The notes beneath the pieces are model-generated. The model saw only the letters and a program-made list of their open reading frames with translations, was not told the origin of the DNA and ran no database searches. A program made the translations under genes and the position numbers. Of a stretch of DNA of 64,000 bases, positions 53,118-62,623 are shown piece after piece. This stretch comes from G963665595 sp963665595 (GTDB lineage Bacteria; Actinomycetota; Coriobacteriia; Coriobacteriales; CADBOM01). The DNA is taken from assembly GCA_963665595.2 (NCBI GenBank), contig CAXXJK010000005.1:124001-188000 (forward strand), read 5' to 3'. The number at the start of each line of letters is the position of its first letter. Within the stretch, counting starts at the first letter, position 1.

Positions 53118-54551
53118 ATGGGAAATCGGATTACGAAGCACTCTACGAACAGCCGCAAAGGTTATCCGGGGGATGATCGCGGCGCATCGCGTTCAAATGA
53201 TCGCTATAGCGCGCATTCTCGGGATGCTCGGAGTAACGATTACGGAGCCTATTCGGCATCTCGTGGAAACGGAAAGGCGTATCGTTCAGAGTACAACGTG
53301 CATGCTCATCCCTCATCTTCTCGTGCTTTGGTCAAAAGCTCGAGAGGAGGATCCTACAGTAGAGGTGCCTATGACCGCCGTAGGCCAAGAAGGCCAAGGT
53401 CTAGGGTTATTCTCGGCATTGCTATTCCGGTGATCATTCTTGCCCTGATCGCTTTGGGCGGTTATATCTATTGGTACTCGATTCCGATTTCCATTACAGT
53501 GGACGGTATCGAGCGCCAGGCTAAACGCAGCACAACCATACAAAACCTTATCGACAACAAATTTGTTGCTTCAACGAGTGGTAATCTTATTGCCGTTGAC
53601 AATGCGATAATCAAACAATTTGGTGGCGCGCTGCCTAATATCACTATCAACGGCACGGGTTGTAACGATTTTTCAACCAAAGTGTCTGAGAACTGTGTTG
53701 TTGTGTCATCAACGGGTAGCGACGTGATGGAAGATTATTCATCCACAAGAACTACTGTTCCTTATGAAACGGTGTTCAAGGGTAAGTTAAGTGCTACATT
53801 ATGCGTACAGACTCAAGCGGGCACCATAGGTGTTTCCGAGAGTCGTACGGGCGCATTGTCTGGAAAGACGGTAAGCGTTACGATTTCGGCTCCTCGGAAT
53901 CGTATTATTACGGGCTACTTCCCGGATACAGGCGGAAAGAAGATAATTGCTCTGACGTTTGACGATGGCCCATGGCCCACGACAACAAAAGAGATACTTG
54001 CGATTTTAGCTCAATATAATATCAAGGCGACATTTTTCCAAGTTGGCAATCTGGAAGAGCAGTATCGAGACATCGCACAGGCAGTGGCCAGTGCGGGCCA
54101 CGAGATATGCACACATACCTATGATCATGCGGCGGGGAATGGAAAAGGCGTTAACTTAGGTTATATGAGCGATAGCGAGATTATCGCTGAGGTCCAAAAA
54201 GGCTTTGCGGCTATTCAATCAACTACGGGTGAGACTTCAACGGTTTTGCGCGCTCCGGGCGGAAACTTTGGCGTACGCGAATGGAATCTCCTTGATGGTA
54301 TTATTACTTCAGAAATTGGGTGGGATATAGACACGCGCGACTGGAACACTCCGGGAGTAAATGCAATTGTCCAGCAGATTGAAAAGGCAACAGCTGGCGA
54401 TATCATTCTCTGCCACGATGGCGGGGGCGACCGCTCTCAGACGGTAAGTGCTTTAAAGATTGCCATACCATATTTGATTGAGCATGGCTTTACCTTCGTT
54501 ACGGTCAGTGACCTTATCAATCAGAGTACTATACCTGCCAGCGCCTCCTAG
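53118..54551 (+). CDS. Membrane-anchored polysaccharide (peptidoglycan) deacetylase
   Basis: 477 residues. A Ser/Arg-rich cytoplasmic N-terminus (about 1-100) is followed by one membrane helix (ILGIAIPVIILALIALGGYI), a linker domain of about 130 residues, and a NodB domain (about 274-470). NodB motifs are TFDDGP (280-285), HTYDH (333-337), RAPGGNFG and ILCHDGG. The enzyme removes acetyl groups from cell-wall glycans outside the cell, often giving lysozyme resistance. ATG 53118 is chosen over an in-frame TTG 30 bases earlier that lacks a site. Confidence 0.92.
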   Translation: MGNRITKHSTNSRKGYPGDDRGASRSNDRYSAHSRDARSNDYGAYSASRGNGKAYRSEYNVHAHPSSSRALVKSSRGGSYSRGAYDRRRPRRPRSRVILGIAIPVIILALIALGGYIYWYSIPISITVDGIERQAKRSTTIQNLIDNKFVASTSGNLIAVDNAIIKQFGGALPNITINGTGCNDFSTKVSENCVVVSSTGSDVMEDYSSTRTTVPYETVFKGKLSATLCVQTQAGTIGVSESRTGALSGKTVSVTISAPRNRIITGYFPDTGGKKIIALTFDDGPWPTTTKEILAILAQYNIKATFFQVGNLEEQYRDIAQAVASAGHEICTHTYDHAAGNGKGVNLGYMSDSEIIAEVQKGFAAIQSTTGETSTVLRAPGGNFGVREWNLLDGIITSEIGWDIDTRDWNTPGVNAIVQQIEKATAGDIILCHDGGGDRSQTVSALKIAIPYLIEHGFTFVTVSDLINQSTIPASAS

Positions 54552-54586
54552 AAACGTGAATAGCTGTCGCGCCGTGATATTGGGCG

Positions 54587-54617
54587 AGAAGTTTTCTTAG
54601 AATCAAAAGCTTCTTTT
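54587..54617 (+). terminator. Terminator after the deacetylase gene
   Basis: AGAAG-TTTT and AAAA-G-CTTCT form a stem with one bulge, followed by TTTTG. It lies between convergent genes. Confidence 0.55.
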
Positions 54618-54625
54618 GTGTGAGA

Positions 54626-55360
54626 TTATCTTAAGAAGAACCACCAGATAATCGCTGCAATAACTGCGATCCAAAACAAGATACCGGTCACCATACAGCC
54701 TTTATTTCCATTAGCCGCTGCTTCGGTTAGGTGCTCAGTGGGGCTCATCTTTCGCTTGAAGATGATTTCTCCTGATTTGGTTGCAGGCAGAGGTACCGGT
54801 CTTGTGAGATACCATGACCCCTTACTCTCCATCACCTGTTCGAACTGTTTTTGAGAAAGAGCGATGTTTGGATGTTCTCCACCTCTGATTCGTCGCACCA
54901 TATGGTTGATAAAGGTTTTTAAGGCAACCAGATCGCAGTTTGCCTGCGGATCGTAAGTCATAACTGCGACTTCTCCCCAGAAACGATGCGAAGATTCTTC
55001 ATAGAACACCGCCGAGAGATTAAGTTGTATAACCCATCCACGCTGTTTCAACTGGTTCAGCCGTTCAGATGTTTTTCTGTCAAATCGCGCAAGGTGTTGC
55101 TCGTGACGAGCCTCAATATGAACAGTGGGATTTTCACCATCGTCAGACGCGAAAACAGGGTATAGATTGGTTCCAATGATGCAATTGGCACCAGCAAGTA
55201 GTCTATAACCCTCATCATCATCAGGATTGAATCGTGCATAAAACCCTTCATACACCTGTTGAACTTTTGGGTGAGCTGAATCTTTCTCGGGTCTTAGGGG
55301 GGATTCAACATTGCCGCTCTCGTCAATTTCGACGGGGTTTACCGTGCGGTTAGAACTCAT
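54626..55360 (-). CDS. Conserved-looking hypothetical protein with C-terminal membrane anchor
   Basis: 244 residues; no family recognised. A soluble region of about 210 residues (PKVQQVYEGFYARFNPDDDEG, a middle ARHEQHLARFDRK segment, LVALKTFINHMVRRIRGGEHP) is followed by one helix at the very C-terminus (GILFWIAVIAAIIWWFFLR), so it is tail-anchored with most of the protein in the cytoplasm. ATG 55360 is preceded by GAAGGGAAC. It sits alone between the deacetylase and the giant surface protein. Confidence 0.75.
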   Translation of the reverse strand: MSSNRTVNPVEIDESGNVESPLRPEKDSAHPKVQQVYEGFYARFNPDDDEGYRLLAGANCIIGTNLYPVFASDDGENPTVHIEARHEQHLARFDRKTSERLNQLKQRGWVIQLNLSAVFYEESSHRFWGEVAVMTYDPQANCDLVALKTFINHMVRRIRGGEHPNIALSQKQFEQVMESKGSWYLTRPVPLPATKSGEIIFKRKMSPTEHLTEAAANGNKGCMVTGILFWIAVIAAIIWWFFLR

Positions 55361-55478
55361 GTTCTTTGTTCCCTTCGAGGTTATTTGTCTATCATAGTAC
55401 GAGCATCGAGGACTATTGTAGCCTATCAATCGATCTTCTGGTGGCTTTTTGTATGAGTATTAGGGGTAATACGTTTTC

Positions 55479-55518
55479 AGAAAGAAAGAGCGTCGCTCAG
55501 GCGACGCTCTTTCTTTCT
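55479..55518. terminator. Strong bidirectional terminator
   Basis: AGAAAGAAAGAGCGTCGC pairs perfectly with its complement around TCAG. The T-rich right arm is mirrored by the A-rich left arm, so it can stop transcripts from both sides. It lies 50 bases beyond the stop of the giant surface protein gene, on the minus strand. Confidence 0.88.
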
Positions 55519-55568
55519 CTACATGGATCAGGCTGAAGAATTCTTGTAGGCTAATGACGCTTGAACTT

Positions 55569-58500
55569 CTACCCTATAACGTCTCGTATCGACACGGTAA
55601 TCATCTTGGCCATACTGGCACGCCAGGCAGCATCATGTGGGTTCATCACAAAGATGCCGCTGCCCCTGTTGACGCCTCCTATGATGCCCCAAGAAGCGCA
55701 CCATTCAACGTTAGCAAGTGCCCAATCAGAAACCTCATCCATACCTTGTATATGGCTGTAGTCAACCGGACCGGTCTGAGCTCCCTTGACGGGATCTATA
55801 ACCCGTACATAGCGTGTAATCATGGCGCAGAGTTCTTCTCGTGATATCAGGTTATCGGGTGCTACACGCGTATACTCAGGCCCATAGCCTGTCATAATAC
55901 CAGCTGCCTTTGCCCAGTTGATAGCGGCGGTGTAATAGACCCCGGTCGCTTCATCATCGAAAACGGCAGTGGTGGCATAGTTACTTGGGTCAGTGGTAGA
56001 ACCATAGAGAGCAATAAGAGAAGGATCTTCGTTACACGCTGCGCGATAGAGAATTGTTGCTACCTGACCGCGCGAAATGAAATCCAGTGGACCAAACTCG
56101 GTAGTACCGGCATATCCACTCATAAGATCATTTTCAACTACATAGGTAAGCCAGCCATCGGTGATATACCACATGTCATAGCTTACATCACTGAACCTGA
56201 CGACCGTAAAGTCAGTGCTGTTAGTAGAAGTATAGTTACCGATACCGGTGATGGTAGCGGTAGCGGTACCGTTTACGGTGTTATTGGTATAGCTTTTGGT
56301 GTAGTCAACTCCTAAGGTCAAGGTAGTAGCACCATCGCTGACAGCAAGAGTTGGCTCTACGGGAACACCCACATAGAGCTTCTTGGAGATGGGTGCTATC
56401 ACACTTGAGGCTATGCTTTTAGGGATGATATTGAAGGTGGCATCGAGTGTGCCGGCGTAGTGACCCGTGCCGGTGATGGTAATAGTGGCACTCCCTACAG
56501 AGGTGTTACCACTGTAGGCAAGCGTATAGTCACTGCCTGCTGTTAGGGTGGTGGCCCCATAGGTCACTACCGGTAGCGGTGTGATGGCAGAACCGGTATA
56601 GGTCACATCAGAGATCGGTGCCACGCTTGCATCTGCTATATCGCGGCCTACGATATCAAAGGTGGTAGAAGTGGTAGAGGTGAAGTTACCCGTGCCCGTG
56701 ATGGTAATAGTGGCCGTACCGACACTCACGTTATTGCTATAGGAAAGCGTGTAGTCAGTATCTGCTAGCAATGTGGCCCCGTTAAAGGTAAGAACGGGTG
56801 CAGGGGTAATAGCTGACCCCGTCCATACCTGATTAGAGACTGCAGCGATGGTGGCCGAGGCAATATCTGCAGCCACAATGCTAAAGCTTACCTCTTGTGT
56901 ACCGGCGTAGTGACCTGTGCCCGTGATGGTAATAGTGGCACTCCCTACAGAGGTGTTACCACTGTAGGCAAGCGTATAGTCGCTGCCTGCTGTTAGGGTG
57001 GTGGCCCCATAGGTCACTACCGGTAGCGGTGTGATCGCAGACCCGGTGTAGGTCGCATCAGAGATCGGTGCCACGCTCGCATCTGCTATATTGCGGGCCA
57101 CGATATCAAAGGTGGTAGAAGTGGTAGAGGTGAAGTTACCCTTGCCGGTGATGGCAATAGTGGCCGTACCGACACTCACGTTATTGCTATAGGAAAGCGT
57201 GTAGTCAGTATCTGCTAGCAGTGTGGCCCCGTTAAAGGTAAGAACAGGTGCAGGCGTAATAGCTGACCCCGTCCATACCTGATTAGAGACTGCAGCGATG
57301 GTGGCCGAGGCAATATCTGCAGCCACAATGCTAAAGCTTACCTCTTGTGTACCGGCGTAGTGACCTGTGCCCGTGATGGTAATAGTGGCACTCCCTACAG
57401 AGGTGTTACCACTGTAGGCAAGCGTATAGTCGCTGCCTGCTGTTAGGGTGGTGGCCCCATAGGTCACTACCGGTAGCGGTGTGATCGCAGACCCGGTGTA
57501 GGTCGCATCAGAGATCGGTGCCACGCTCGCATCTGCTATATTGCGGGCCACGATATCAAAGGTGGTAGAAGTGGTAGAGGTGAAGTTACCCTTGCCGGTG
57601 ATGGCAATAGTGGCCGTACCGACACTCACGTTATTGCTATAGGAAAGCGTGTAGTCAGTATCTGCTAGCAGTGTGGCCCCGTTAAAGGTAAGAACAGGTG
57701 CAGGCGTAATAGCTGACCCCGTCCATACCTGATTAGAGACTGCAGCGATGGTGGCCGAGGCAATATCTGCAGCCACAATGCTAAAGCTTACCTCTTGTGT
57801 GCCGGCGTAGTGACCTGTGCCCGTGATGGTAATAGTGGCACTCCCTACAGAGGTGTTACCACTGTAGGCAAGCGTATAGTCGCTGCCTGCTGTTAGGGTG
57901 GTGGCCCCATAGGTCACTACCGGTAGCGGTGTGATCGCAGACCCGGTGTAGGTCGCATCAGAGATCGGTGCCACGCTCGCATCTGCTATATTGCGGGCCA
58001 CGATATCAAAGGTGGTAGAAGTGGTAGAGGTGAAGTTACCCTTGCCGGTGATGGCAATAGTGGCCGTACCGACACTCACGTTATTGCTATAGGAAAGCGT
58101 GTAGTCAGTATCTGCTAGCAGTGTGGCCCCGTTAAAGGTAAGAACAGGTGCAGGCGTAATAGCTGACCCCGTCCATACCTGATTAGAGACTGCAGCGATG
58201 GTGGCCGAGGCAATATCTGCAGCCACAATGCTAAAGCTTACCTCTTGTGTACCGGCGTAGTGACCTGTGCCCGTGATGGTAATAGTGGCACTCCCTACAG
58301 AGGTGTTACCACTGTAGGCAAGCGTATAGTCACTGCCTGCTGTTAGGGTGGTGGCCCCATAGGTCACTACCGGTAGCGGTGTGATCGCAGACCCGGTGTA
58401 GGTCGCGTCAGAGATCGGTGCCACTTCAGCATGCGAGATATCGCGGCCTACGATACTAAAGGTGGTTGAAGTCGTACCGGTGAAGTTACCGCTACCACTC

Positions 58501-61500
58501 AGCGTGATAGTGGCGGTGCCTACATTGGTGTTGTTGGTGTAGGCAAGCGTGTAGTCGGTATCTTTGACAAGTGTGGCCCCGTTAAAGGTAAGAACGGGTG
58601 CAGGGGTAATCGCAGACCCCGTCCATACCTGATTAGAGACTGCAGCGATGGTGGCCGAGGCAATATCTGCAGCCACAATGTTAAAGCTTACCTCTTGTGT
58701 GCCGGCGTAGTGACCCGTGCCGGTGATGGTAACAGTGGCACTACCAACCTGGGTGTTACCACTGTAGGCAAGCGTATAGTCGCTGCCTGCTGTCAAGGTG
58801 GTGGCCCCATAGGTCACTACCGGTAGCGGTGTGATCGCAGACCCGGTATAGGTCGCGTCAGAGATCGGTGCCACATGTGCATCTGCTATATTGCGGGCCA
58901 CGATATCAAAGGTGGTAGAAGTGGTAGAGGTGAAGTTACCCTTGCCGGTGATCGTGATAGTGGCCGTACCGACACTCACGTTATTGCTGTAGGCAAGCGT
59001 GTAGTCAGTATCTGCTAGCAATGTGGCCCCGTTAAAGGTAAGAACGGGTGCAGGGGTAATAGCTGACCCCGTCCATACCTGATTAGAGACTGCAGCGATG
59101 GTGGCCGAGGCAATATCTGCAGCCACAATGTTAAAGCTTGTCTCGAGTGTGCCGGCATAGTTACCCGTACCCGTGATGGTAACAGTGGCACTACCAACCT
59201 GGGTGTTACCACTGTAGGCAAGCGTATAGTCGCTGCCTGCTGTCAAGGTGGTGGCCCCATAGGTCACTACCGGCAGCGGTGTGATCGCAGACCCGGTATA
59301 GGTCGCGTCAGAGATCGGTGCCACATGTGCATCTGCTATATTGCGGGCCACGATATCAAAGGTGGTAGAAGTGGTAGAGGTGAAGTTACCCTTGCCGGTG
59401 ATGGTAATAGTTGCCGTACCGACACTCACGTTATTGCTATAGGAAAGCGTGTAGTCAGTATCTGCTGTCAGTGTGGTCCCGTTAAAGGTAAGAACGGGTG
59501 CAGGGGTAATCGCAGACCCGGTCCATACCTGATTAGAGACTGCAGTGATGCTTGCCGAAGCGATGTCTGCAGCCACAATGTTAAAGCTTGTCTCAAGTGT
59601 GCCGGCGTAGTGACCCGTACCCGTGATAGTAATAGTGGCACTCCCTACAGAGGTGTTACCACTGTAGGCAAGCGTATAGTCGCTGCCTGCTGTCAAGGTG
59701 GTGGCCCCATAGGTCACTACCGGCAGCGGTGTGATGGCAGAACCGGTATAGGTCGCATCAGAGATCGGTGCCACGCTTGCATCTGCTATATTGCGGGCCA
59801 CGATATCAAAGGTGGTAGAAGTGGTAGAGGTGAAGTTACCCTTGCCGGTGATGGTAATAGTTGCCGTACCGACACTCACGTTATTGCTATAGGAAAGCGT
59901 GTAGTCAGTATCTGCTAGCAGTGTGGTCCCGTTAAAGGTAAGAACAGGTGCAGGCGTAATAGCTGACCCCGTCCATACCTGATTAGATATTGGAGTGATG
60001 CTTGCCGAGGCAATATCTGCAGCTGCGATATAGAACGGGACAGTTTTTACGCCCCAAAAATGCCCCACTCCAAAGATGTTTACAAGGGCAATGCCTTCAT
60101 CAACATTGAAGGCATACAAAAGTGTATAGTCAAAATATTCCCTGAGCCGTGTCCCATGAAAGAACACGATAGGCTCAGGGGTAATATAATCTCCTGTATA
60201 GGTTTGATCGGAGATAGGCCAGACGGTTGCATAATAAATATCTATACAGCTAATTTCAAAAGTCTTGCTTGCCGTACTTCTAAAATTGTTTATACCCGTA
60301 AGGGTGACGGTTGCCGTACCGATTTCTATATTATCGCTATAGGAAACTGTATAGTCAGTTCCTCTGACTAAGGTGACGGTATCTGTGCCATTGGAATAGG
60401 TTATTACTGGTTCAGGAACGATTTCGCTCCCGGTATACTCATAGCCGTCAGAGCCAAAGGTTATAGTTACCCCTGAGATGTCAATAGTGGTTTGGGGAGA
60501 TATGGAACCGTCATGTCCTGAGACTGCGAGCCAGTCTTGCAACGCCGAGGTGTGGATTATCGAGTTGTTGCCACAATAAAGTATCACTAGCTGTGTGTTG
60601 TTGCTTATGTCAAGTGATATAAGTTCATTATATTGACAGTCTAGATAGCGCAGCTGAGTAGTGGCGCTCACATCAAGAGTAGTAAGCGAGTTATTGCTAC
60701 AGTCAAGAAATTTCAGCCCGGTAGCTGCGCTTACATCTAAAGAGGTAAGCGAGAGACCAGGAAGTGTAGCGCTTACCACACTCATGCCGCCCAGTGTCGT
60801 AGGTATGATTGCGGCTTCGACACCGCCGACGATGTCGGTAATGTATGCTCCGTTACCATATGCGCTGCTTCCATCGGTAATCAAAGTATAAACAAACGCA
60901 ACAATAAAAAAATCTTCGCTGATGGTACCGGTATATATGCCTAAGCCGCTAACGGTTACGGTTGCTTTTCCTACGGTAGTATTGTTGGTATAGGTAAGTG
61001 TATAGTCGCTGTCTTTGGTAAGTGTGTTGCCTCCATAGGTAACCGCTGGCTCAGGAGCGAGAGGGCTTCCTGTCCATGTTTGCTCATGGATGGGCGAAAG
61101 GCTGGCAAGCGAAATAATTGGTTCATTTTGCGGAATAACCTCACCCGTGTTTCCCGGTATTCCCGCCCATGTTTCAAGCGCTGAAGTATTAACAATGTAA
61201 TTGTTCTCGCAGTAAAGGTTTTTCAAGGCCACATTGTGGCTTATATCAAGAGTGGTAAGAGAGTTGTCAGAACAGTGGAGCTCTACCAAATAGATGGCGG
61301 CACTTATATCAAGCGACTTTAAAGAATGAAGATTCAGCGCTACGCTGACAACGTGTTCTCCCTCAATAGTACTTGGTATAGTGATGTCTGTTCCAGTGCT
61401 ACAGTCGGTGATATAAACGCCGTAGCCGTCGACATCACTTTTTATTGTGTAGACAAAAGAAGTATCCTGCGTTGTGAGCCCCTGCGTGCTCAGAGTCTTC

Positions 61501-61643
61501 TCGCCGGCGGGAGAGGAAGAATTTGAAGCAAACGCTTCGGCAGGAATTAGAGCAAACGTGAGTAAACATGACAGCAGGAGTGCAAGACTTCTGCGGAGGG
61601 GAGAAATCTGTCTTCTCTCGAAATGTTTTGTTTGAGTTGGCAT
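55569..61643 (-). CDS. Giant SLH-anchored surface protein with Ig-like repeats and leucine-rich segments
   Basis: 2024 residues. A signal peptide (about 1-40, LALLLSCLLTFALIPAEAFA) is followed by two leucine-rich blocks (about 60-150 and 265-375; SLDISAAIYLVELHCSDNSL), and about 20 Ig-like modules of ~75 residues with the pattern YTGSAITPxPVVTYG ... GSDYTLAYSGNTSVGSATITI. Three SLH modules (about 1814-2024) anchor it to wall polymer. The module array is encoded by 450-bp tandem repeats. It is a paralogue of the protein at 2-1021. Likely an adhesin whose length varies with repeat number. ATG 61643 is preceded by AGAGGA. Confidence 0.93.
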   Translation of the reverse strand: MPTQTKHFERRQISPLRRSLALLLSCLLTFALIPAEAFASNSSSPAGEKTLSTQGLTTQDTSFVYTIKSDVDGYGVYITDCSTGTDITIPSTIEGEHVVSVALNLHSLKSLDISAAIYLVELHCSDNSLTTLDISHNVALKNLYCENNYIVNTSALETWAGIPGNTGEVIPQNEPIISLASLSPIHEQTWTGSPLAPEPAVTYGGNTLTKDSDYTLTYTNNTTVGKATVTVSGLGIYTGTISEDFFIVAFVYTLITDGSSAYGNGAYITDIVGGVEAAIIPTTLGGMSVVSATLPGLSLTSLDVSAATGLKFLDCSNNSLTTLDVSATTQLRYLDCQYNELISLDISNNTQLVILYCGNNSIIHTSALQDWLAVSGHDGSISPQTTIDISGVTITFGSDGYEYTGSEIVPEPVITYSNGTDTVTLVRGTDYTVSYSDNIEIGTATVTLTGINNFRSTASKTFEISCIDIYYATVWPISDQTYTGDYITPEPIVFFHGTRLREYFDYTLLYAFNVDEGIALVNIFGVGHFWGVKTVPFYIAAADIASASITPISNQVWTGSAITPAPVLTFNGTTLLADTDYTLSYSNNVSVGTATITITGKGNFTSTTSTTFDIVARNIADASVAPISDATYTGSAITPLPVVTYGATTLTAGSDYTLAYSGNTSVGSATITITGTGHYAGTLETSFNIVAADIASASITAVSNQVWTGSAITPAPVLTFNGTTLTADTDYTLSYSNNVSVGTATITITGKGNFTSTTSTTFDIVARNIADAHVAPISDATYTGSAITPLPVVTYGATTLTAGSDYTLAYSGNTQVGSATVTITGTGNYAGTLETSFNIVAADIASATIAAVSNQVWTGSAITPAPVLTFNGATLLADTDYTLAYSNNVSVGTATITITGKGNFTSTTSTTFDIVARNIADAHVAPISDATYTGSAITPLPVVTYGATTLTAGSDYTLAYSGNTQVGSATVTITGTGHYAGTQEVSFNIVAADIASATIAAVSNQVWTGSAITPAPVLTFNGATLVKDTDYTLAYTNNTNVGTATITLSGSGNFTGTTSTTFSIVGRDISHAEVAPISDATYTGSAITPLPVVTYGATTLTAGSDYTLAYSGNTSVGSATITITGTGHYAGTQEVSFSIVAADIASATIAAVSNQVWTGSAITPAPVLTFNGATLLADTDYTLSYSNNVSVGTATIAITGKGNFTSTTSTTFDIVARNIADASVAPISDATYTGSAITPLPVVTYGATTLTAGSDYTLAYSGNTSVGSATITITGTGHYAGTQEVSFSIVAADIASATIAAVSNQVWTGSAITPAPVLTFNGATLLADTDYTLSYSNNVSVGTATIAITGKGNFTSTTSTTFDIVARNIADASVAPISDATYTGSAITPLPVVTYGATTLTAGSDYTLAYSGNTSVGSATITITGTGHYAGTQEVSFSIVAADIASATIAAVSNQVWTGSAITPAPVLTFNGATLLADTDYTLSYSNNVSVGTATIAITGKGNFTSTTSTTFDIVARNIADASVAPISDATYTGSAITPLPVVTYGATTLTAGSDYTLAYSGNTSVGSATITITGTGHYAGTQEVSFSIVAADIASATIAAVSNQVWTGSAITPAPVLTFNGATLLADTDYTLSYSNNVSVGTATITITGTGNFTSTTSTTFDIVGRDIADASVAPISDVTYTGSAITPLPVVTYGATTLTAGSDYTLAYSGNTSVGSATITITGTGHYAGTLDATFNIIPKSIASSVIAPISKKLYVGVPVEPTLAVSDGATTLTLGVDYTKSYTNNTVNGTATATITGIGNYTSTNSTDFTVVRFSDVSYDMWYITDGWLTYVVENDLMSGYAGTTEFGPLDFISRGQVATILYRAACNEDPSLIALYGSTTDPSNYATTAVFDDEATGVYYTAAINWAKAAGIMTGYGPEYTRVAPDNLISREELCAMITRYVRVIDPVKGAQTGPVDYSHIQGMDEVSDWALANVEWCASWGIIGGVNRGSGIFVMNPHDAAWRASMAKMITVSIRDVIG
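56430..60029 (-). repeat. Eight tandem 450-bp repeats inside the giant surface gene
   Basis: The landmark GTGGCCCCAT recurs at 56551, 57001, 57451, 57901, 58351, 58801, 59251 and 59701, always 450 bases apart. Each unit encodes two 75-residue Ig-like modules of slightly different type (A: SNQVWTGSAITPAP; B: ISDATYTGSAITPLP). Units starting at 57001, 57451 and 57901 are almost identical at the DNA level; the outer units have drifted. Confidence 0.95.
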
Positions 61644-61994
61644 GGGAACATCCTCTTCTATATGCTTTAGCCAAAGAAATCAGTAGCATCCAAAAATTAT
61701 CTTTATCGATTTTAACAAACATATGGTGATAAACTGAATAATTTGTATAATATTTTACGGTAAATTGAATATTAACCGTGCCAAAATTCATTTTATGTAG
61801 AAAATAATAATTTTTATACCTAATATGGGAAACTATTTTTTAATAAGTAATGGCGATAGGCAATCCAGCACAGCTGTAGAATTTGTGGCATCAGAGTGGA
61901 ATAAATACCTTTATTTGTTTGTTATTCTAAACTGACATCACTGATGCATGGTGCGGTAAATCATTTACCAATGCATTATGAAAGGATGACGATC
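61644..61994. other. 351-base AT-rich divergent intergenic region
   Basis: It separates the giant surface gene (minus) from the acetyltransferase gene (plus). It is strongly AT-rich around 61690-61860 with a TATAAT at 61746-61751 on the plus strand but no matching -35 box. Promoters for both genes are expected here; nothing else is seen. Confidence 0.5.
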
Positions 61995-62600
61995 ATGACC
62001 TCATCATTACCAACGGGGCGGGAAAAGCCAAAAGGCTATGAATCGGTCTACGAAGACGATGAGCGAGAGAAGATCACGCAGGATATCGATTGCGTGATGG
62101 TAAGCCAACTCTCTCGGTCCGAATTGGCCGAGATAGAATGTCTCAGAGATCGTGCATTGCAGCCGATTATTTCCAAACTGAGCGATCGGTATCGAGATTT
62201 TACTTTTGATCAGGAGATTCGTCTGTGGCCAGAGGGCAAGACGCTTTCTGATAAGATGCTTTTCCGTTGTCATCAACAGGGTACCCTATGTGGCTATGCT
62301 TTGGTTGTCATTGGGTGGCCGACATCCGAGGAATGGGCTATTCAACATCTCATTATCGACCCGGAGATGAAGCTTCACGGCATTGGTTCTGCTATAGTAA
62401 ACAAAGTAGAAAAATATGCCTATGATTCAACTGCGGTGGCAACCAGTATGGTGGCGATACCCATTGATCCTGCCGCGAGCGGAACCTTTTGGAGTTTTCT
62501 TGGCTATCAGGATGAGGCTTCTCGCCACATGGTGCCGTTTGATGGTCGAGATTACGACATAGTCTATTACCGGAAGATTCTTCCTCCGCAAGACGCATAA
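61995..62600 (+). CDS. GNAT family N-acetyltransferase
   Basis: 201 residues. The acetyl-CoA binding region reads IQHLIIDPEMKLHGIGSAIV, a clear motif A of the GNAT fold, after strands holding GTLCGYALVVIGWP. A charged N-terminus of about 45 residues precedes the domain. The substrate is unknown. ATG 61995 lies nine bases after GAAAGG; earlier in-frame ATG codons have no spaced site. The next gene starts 23 bases later, so the two are likely co-transcribed. Confidence 0.82.
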   Translation: MTSSLPTGREKPKGYESVYEDDEREKITQDIDCVMVSQLSRSELAEIECLRDRALQPIISKLSDRYRDFTFDQEIRLWPEGKTLSDKMLFRCHQQGTLCGYALVVIGWPTSEEWAIQHLIIDPEMKLHGIGSAIVNKVEKYAYDSTAVATSMVAIPIDPAASGTFWSFLGYQDEASRHMVPFDGRDYDIVYYRKILPPQDA

Positions 62601-62623
62601 GCACGTGTCAGAAAGGTCTCCAA

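Noticed and set aside
59325..59918. A 197-codon open frame on the plus strand within the surface-protein repeats
   Set aside because: It lies antisense to the repeat array, is itself repetitive only because the repeats are, and has no ribosome site or known family.
56430..60029. Regularly spaced repeats that might be taken for a CRISPR-like array
   Set aside because: The period is 450 bases, the repeats fill the whole unit and all are in frame within one coding sequence, so they are protein-domain repeats.
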